A model generated the notes under the pieces. The model was given only the letters and a program-made list of their open reading frames with translations, searched no databases and was not told the origin of the DNA. A program made the position numbers and the translations under genes. From Saprospiraceae bacterium (lineage in GTDB: Bacteria; Bacteroidota; Bacteroidia; Chitinophagales; Saprospiraceae): a stretch of 64,000 bases of DNA. The stretch covers positions 62,001 to 126,000 of the forward strand of contig JADJLN010000009.1 in the NCBI GenBank assembly GCA_016710115.1. The letters run 5' to 3'. Of this stretch, positions 59,839-64,000 are shown in pieces (position 1 is the first letter of the stretch; the number at the start of each line of letters is the position of its first letter).

Positions 59839-62044
59839 TCATTCCTTGGCAAAAAAAGGTGTTCCCGGTGTGAAGTGGATTTCTTCAACGGGCAATGGCT
59901 CATCCTTCAACCGTGAAGTGGTCGCAAACTGTGTCTCATTCCAGGAAGTATTCAACAGATTCTGGATCTGGATGCAGATTTCCAGATTTTTCCAGGCCAT
60001 ACCCACATTCCCATCAATGATCGTATACCCGACGGCAGTGATGGATGAATCCTCATTGGCCGGCCGGTCCTGAATATGACGGCATTTGATGCCCCGTACA
60101 ATCCAAAAGGCAGTTGAACAGAGACCCCGCCCTGGAGCACCAGGTCTGCAGCCAAAGGGATATGGTTTTCCTGATCGGCTTCATCCCGGGCCCGGGCATG
60201 GGCAGGTTGCGTCCAGACTGGTGTACAACCAGGACAACGGTTGGTAGCGGACACTGAGATCCACACCACGGCGCCGGGTACGTCCACCCGGCTCGATGAC
60301 CCCTTCATCTCCGACGTACACAAATTCCTGTTCGAGGTCAAGATGCCAGAAAGCGGTATTGATCATGATCGAGGGCTGAGGTTTCCAGATGAAGCCCAGA
60401 TCCAGTCCCCAGGCAGCAGGCAGAATGGCGCGGCCGGTTTGAGCTGTAATGACACGGGTGTCATTGGAATGAAACCCCTTACCCGATTTGGCATAGACTT
60501 GCAAAGTCGGAAGAGCATTGAACAGGATATTCAATTTCGGGCTCAGGATCAGTTTATCTTCTGAAGCCGTCTCATATTCCCGGGCGATCTGATCGGTATA
60601 GGTAAAATCAAATCCGTCTACACGCAGCCCGGGACTGACCATCCAGCGACCATATCGGAATTGAGGTTCCACATACAGACCAACCGTTGTTTCGCGGACA
60701 TCTCCTTTGCGAATTTCTTCCACCAATTCCGTTCGATTGGCGGTATGTGTCAGTGTATTGTCCTGGATGTCATCATACCGGAACTGAAGACCTGCCTGTA
60801 ACAGTCCATCAACGGGTCCGCAAGCAAAGGAATGTTCAGCACTGCTGTTCCAGCCCGAGGATCTGCCGGTTCTCAGTTTGCCGGATCTGATCCCCATTGA
60901 TTGGATCGTGGAGGAAAAAGGTGAAATTGGAGAACAGGTCGAAATCGTATCGACTATAATAGAGTGCATGTTTGAAAAACGTGCGTTCCCCCTGTCTGCG
61001 GTCATATGACAGGAGCAGATTGCTTCGGGATGTCTGCCCACCTTCGGTATCATCTATGGCGCCGAATCGGGAAATGGAACCGTCATCCACGGCTCGTTGA
61101 GGGATCTGCCCGGAGGCATCCCAACGGCTCCTGAAATGCGAAGCCAGTATGCTCACTCGATCATTCGTCTGGATTCGGGTGGTATATTTTGCCATGATGT
61201 TATACCTGTTGAAATGCTGTGGGCTGTCAAACGGTCCGTCTGTTGATTGGTACTCTGATGCGATATATGCCTGATGTTGGTCGGAATGGATGATGTCGAA
61301 CATGCCCAGCAACCTCCGAGTCTGAAACTGACCGGCTTCCAGTTTGATCAGGTTCTTGTCCAGCGCCTGTCGTGTTTTGAAATCGACATATCCGGCCGTG
61401 TTGAAATTGCCTTTGTCTGCGTAATATGGCCCCTTCCCGAAATCGATGCGGTCGACCGTCTCGGGGATGATAAAATGCAGGTCCGCATACCCGTGACCAT
61501 GGGCATGGGAGACCATATTCACGGGTAACCCGTCTGCCGTGATCAGGATATCTGTCCCGTGATCCAGATCAAATCCCCGAAGAAAAAGCTGCTCTGCTTT
61601 TCCGCCTCCCGCATGCTGACCAATCACCAATCCGGGAACAAGGCGGAGAATGTCCTGAGAGGAATTCACCGGGTGCATCCGGATATCCATATTCACGATC
61701 TGGTTGAGTGCATTGATCTGAGGAAGAATGACCACTTCATTCAGTGAATAGCTCTGTTCCTCCAGTATGATTTCCACAGGGATGTCGGTGCGGACAATGG
61801 GTACTTTTTTCGTCTGATATCCCAGGAAAATAATCTGGAGCGTATCGCCGATCCTTGATCTGTCGATGATGAAGGTACCGTCAATGCCACTGTGGGTGTG
61901 GACATTCTGGCCCTGGTTGTAGATCAACGCTTCAGCGACGGGTTGCTGCTCCTGATCGAGGATGACACCACGAACCGATTGAGCAATCAGGATTGAAGCG
62001 GACAGCAAGAAGAAGGAAAAAGTGAACAGTCGTAGTTGAATCAT
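59839..62044 (-). CDS. TonB-dependent receptor (three frameshifts)
   Basis: Signal peptide MIQLRLFTFSFFLLSASILI. A CarboxypepD-regulatory-like domain follows (VRGVILDQEQQPVAEALIYN), then a plug: SSQDILRLVPGLVIGQHAGG, LFLRGFDLDHGTDILITADG and a His-rich loop VNMVSHAHGHGYADLHF. The barrel continues in three frames: RFGAIDDTEGGQTSRSNLLL, WNSSAEHSFACGPVDGLLQA, HARARDEADQENHIPLAADL and GYTIIDGNVGMAWKNLEICI, ending TPGTPFFAKE at 59839. Correcting runs near 60848, 60197 and 60093 gives 734 residues. Substrate unknown; the His-rich loop could suit a metal or haem ligand. Confidence 0.85.
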
Positions 62045-62452
62045 CTTCAGGGTATATTTTCATGAATAAGAACTACTGCCGGATCGGCTAGTGAAGATAT
62101 ATACGAGAAGAGCGGTTAGATCGGATTTTCTTTCTGGTGTCAACGGTTGTGAAGATGGATAAACAGGTGACCCTCCCAAACGTCCAGACATTTTTCATGA
62201 CGAACTCCAACCCATTCTATCTCGGTGTACCGCATTCGAATAATGGGTCTGATAAACGGGAAAAGATGCCTCGCGGACGAATGGACTACGCTGGCGATGC
62301 ACATCGATACAGTCGTTACAGGGCTATCCTGAAGTTCCACCACATGGAATGATATATCAGAATTTCAATCATGGGCAGCAATTTATTCTGCATATTGATG
62401 AAATTTAAGTATATTTCGATTCTCTTATTCCCCAACTAAATTCCTGATTGCC
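62045..62452. other. Intergenic between divergent genes
   Basis: About 400 bp that must hold promoters for the leftward TonB receptor and the rightward secreted gene. TATATTTC at 62411-62418 resembles the Bacteroidota -7 element (TAnnTTTG) about 35 bp before the rightward start, but the -33 element is unclear. Confidence 0.3.
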
Positions 62453-64000
62453 ATGAAAACCCTTTACCACATCATTGTCTCCTGTGCTCTTGTGTGCTCC
62501 GGTTTCTGGACTCCTTTTTCATTGCATGCACAATCCTGTCTGCTGGATCATACATTGGTTATCGGTTTTGCGTGTACCTCCGGCAGTGAGGTTTACTTCC
62601 AGAATCCGTTTCTGGAATGTTATGATGCTGTGCATGTTGTCCTGGAGAATGGCACTTTTGCCTATTGGGAAGCGAATACCAATGACGGTTGGCAGGTAGA
62701 AAAGATCGCTGATAATGACCTCCTGGTCACTCATGTGAATGGTTTTCTGCCCACGGCAAAAACACGGGCTCTCACCTTCTGGCATTACCGACCGGATGGG
62801 TTGCCGGATAAACTGATTCTGCTTTATGATGATCAATGTGCGGCAGAAGGATGTGCGGCAGAGTATAATCTGCCCGGCTGTGGAAACAGTTGTATTTCGG
62901 GAACCGTTTATCGCGAATGTGAGGAGGAACCGTTTACCGACCAACCGACTGCGGAAGGATTTTTAGTGGAGGTAACGGATGATATGGGCAATGTTGTATC
63001 TGAATATACAACCGGTGCTGACGGCACTTATTCCATTTGTGATCTTCCACCAGGCAATTATGAAGTTCGGGCTTCAAGCCTCCCAAATGGACTCCAAATT
63101 TTCCACTTTCAGGGAAGTATGCTTTACAACTTCTTCCAGGCACAGAAGAATTCAGAAACTTTGGCAGTTGCCCGGTATGTACCTGCAGTGACTGGGACCT
63201 CGTCCTTCAGCAGGAGCCGATCCAAAATGACACAGCACATGTCAGCATCTCGGTATTTCAACATTTTGAGCCCTGCAAATATCGATTGACTGTGGCCATT
63301 GACTCTGGGGAAATTGTCGGTGTAACGCCTTCTGTCGGGTGGGAGGCTGTGATTCTGGATCCACTCCATGCCGAGTTTACGGCGATCTCGTCGGATGAGC
63401 CGCTTGCTATCCATGGCGTCGCCATAGGGTCGGCGACCAATCCGACAGCGAACCGGATGCTCGTCACCCTGGTTGGGGATGGCAACGCCATGCCCGAAGC
63501 GATGTGCGAAGATTCTATCACCATCCAGGATCCAACAAAGTATATCGAACTGACCTGCTGTCCGAGTGGGCATGTTGCAGGTCCAGAATTGGTGGTGGAT
63601 GGTCACTTCGTCGGTCCAAACCTTCCCGCAACGGATTACACCCCGTGGGTATCCGGTCCGATCACCCAGGGCCAGGTAGCCATTTTCGACATGAACCAGG
63701 CCTATGCGGCCAACAACAACTGGGTGACTCCCGGCTTTTTCAATGTCTTCGACACCTATCTGGCAGCGGATGGCCACGGCACAATTAACCAGGCGGCGTG
63801 GAGTCAACAAGTCACTGGTCTGACTCCGGACGCAGAATATCGATTCTGTACACTGGTTGCCAATCTGGTCAAATCCGGGAAAAACTTTGATGACCCGTCC
63901 ATCGTCCTGCAAATTGTCGACGATGCAAATAATTCCAATACCTGGACTTCTTCGCCCCTGAGTGTCCCTGAAAATCCCAAGCAATGGGTCTCTCATTCCA
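62453..64000 (+). CDS. Secreted SdrD-like Cna_B-domain protein (frameshift; 3' end beyond window)
   Basis: Signal peptide ends near PFSLHAQ. After an N-terminal domain of unknown type, ISGTVYRECEEEPFTDQPTA, VEVTDDMGNVVSEYTTGADG and TYSICDLPPGNYEVRA form a Cna_B/SdrD-like repeat. The frame changes near 63171; continuing as CPVCTCSDWDLVLQQEP and FEPCKYRLTVAIDSGEIVG it stays open to the edge (GLTPDAEYRFCTLVANLVK). A C-terminal sorting domain would be expected outside the window. Probably a surface adhesin-like protein. Confidence 0.7.

Overview
The window comes from a Bacteroidota chromosome, most likely Saprospiria-like. Secreted proteins repeatedly end in a type IX secretion (T9SS) type A sorting domain, and the window also holds a TonB-dependent receptor, BBP2-type and other beta-barrels, Kelch, FG-GAP and beta-helix surface proteins, and long gene-poor spacers. 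No rRNA or tRNA gene was recognised.

Layout. 1-5.1 kb: surface proteins, an AlkD-like gene and an outer-membrane barrel. 5.8-11.5 kb: a leftward potassium operon (kdpD, kdpE, small gene, trkH, trkA, porin). 12-19.5 kb: small membrane genes, an arr-type rifampin ADP-ribosyltransferase, a cupin and two T9SS proteins. 19.5-27.75 kb: the most unusual part, a Fic gene behind twin palindromes followed by an integron-like cassette region. It has two long imperfect-palindrome sites resembling attC, two AT-rich cassettes encoding HEPN-type proteins (one paired with a DUF262 gene), an IS91-like element with its own tyrosine recombinase inserted in one site, a structured-RNA (group II intron-like) segment at the other, and a XerC/D-like recombinase at the head. 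27.8-31.7 kb: a GC-rich Lol-like ABC operon. 32-37 kb: a YoeB-YefM toxin-antitoxin pair, a T9SS beta-helix protein, a pentapeptide protein, a secreted PAD/agmatine-deiminase and a methyltransferase. 37.2-39 kb: a RAYT transposase between arrays of ~175 bp REP-like units. 39.2-46.5 kb: a two-component system, a PepSY-like protein, an MbfA-like iron exporter, an isoaspartyl peptidase, phosphatidylserine synthase and an SRPBCC protein. 46.6-64 kb: large secreted proteins, a cold-shock-domain protein, a haem lipoprotein, an Fe-S protein, OsmC, a TonB receptor and a truncated secreted protein at the edge.

Data quality. About thirty genes are split by single-base changes, nearly all in homopolymer runs. 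Correcting them restores both the reading frame and a length divisible by three in most cases, so they look like sequencing errors rather than decay. Three G/C-only tracts (2.9, 54.5-55.1 and 57.2 kb) look like assembly artefacts. Split genes are annotated as single CDSs and the shift is stated.
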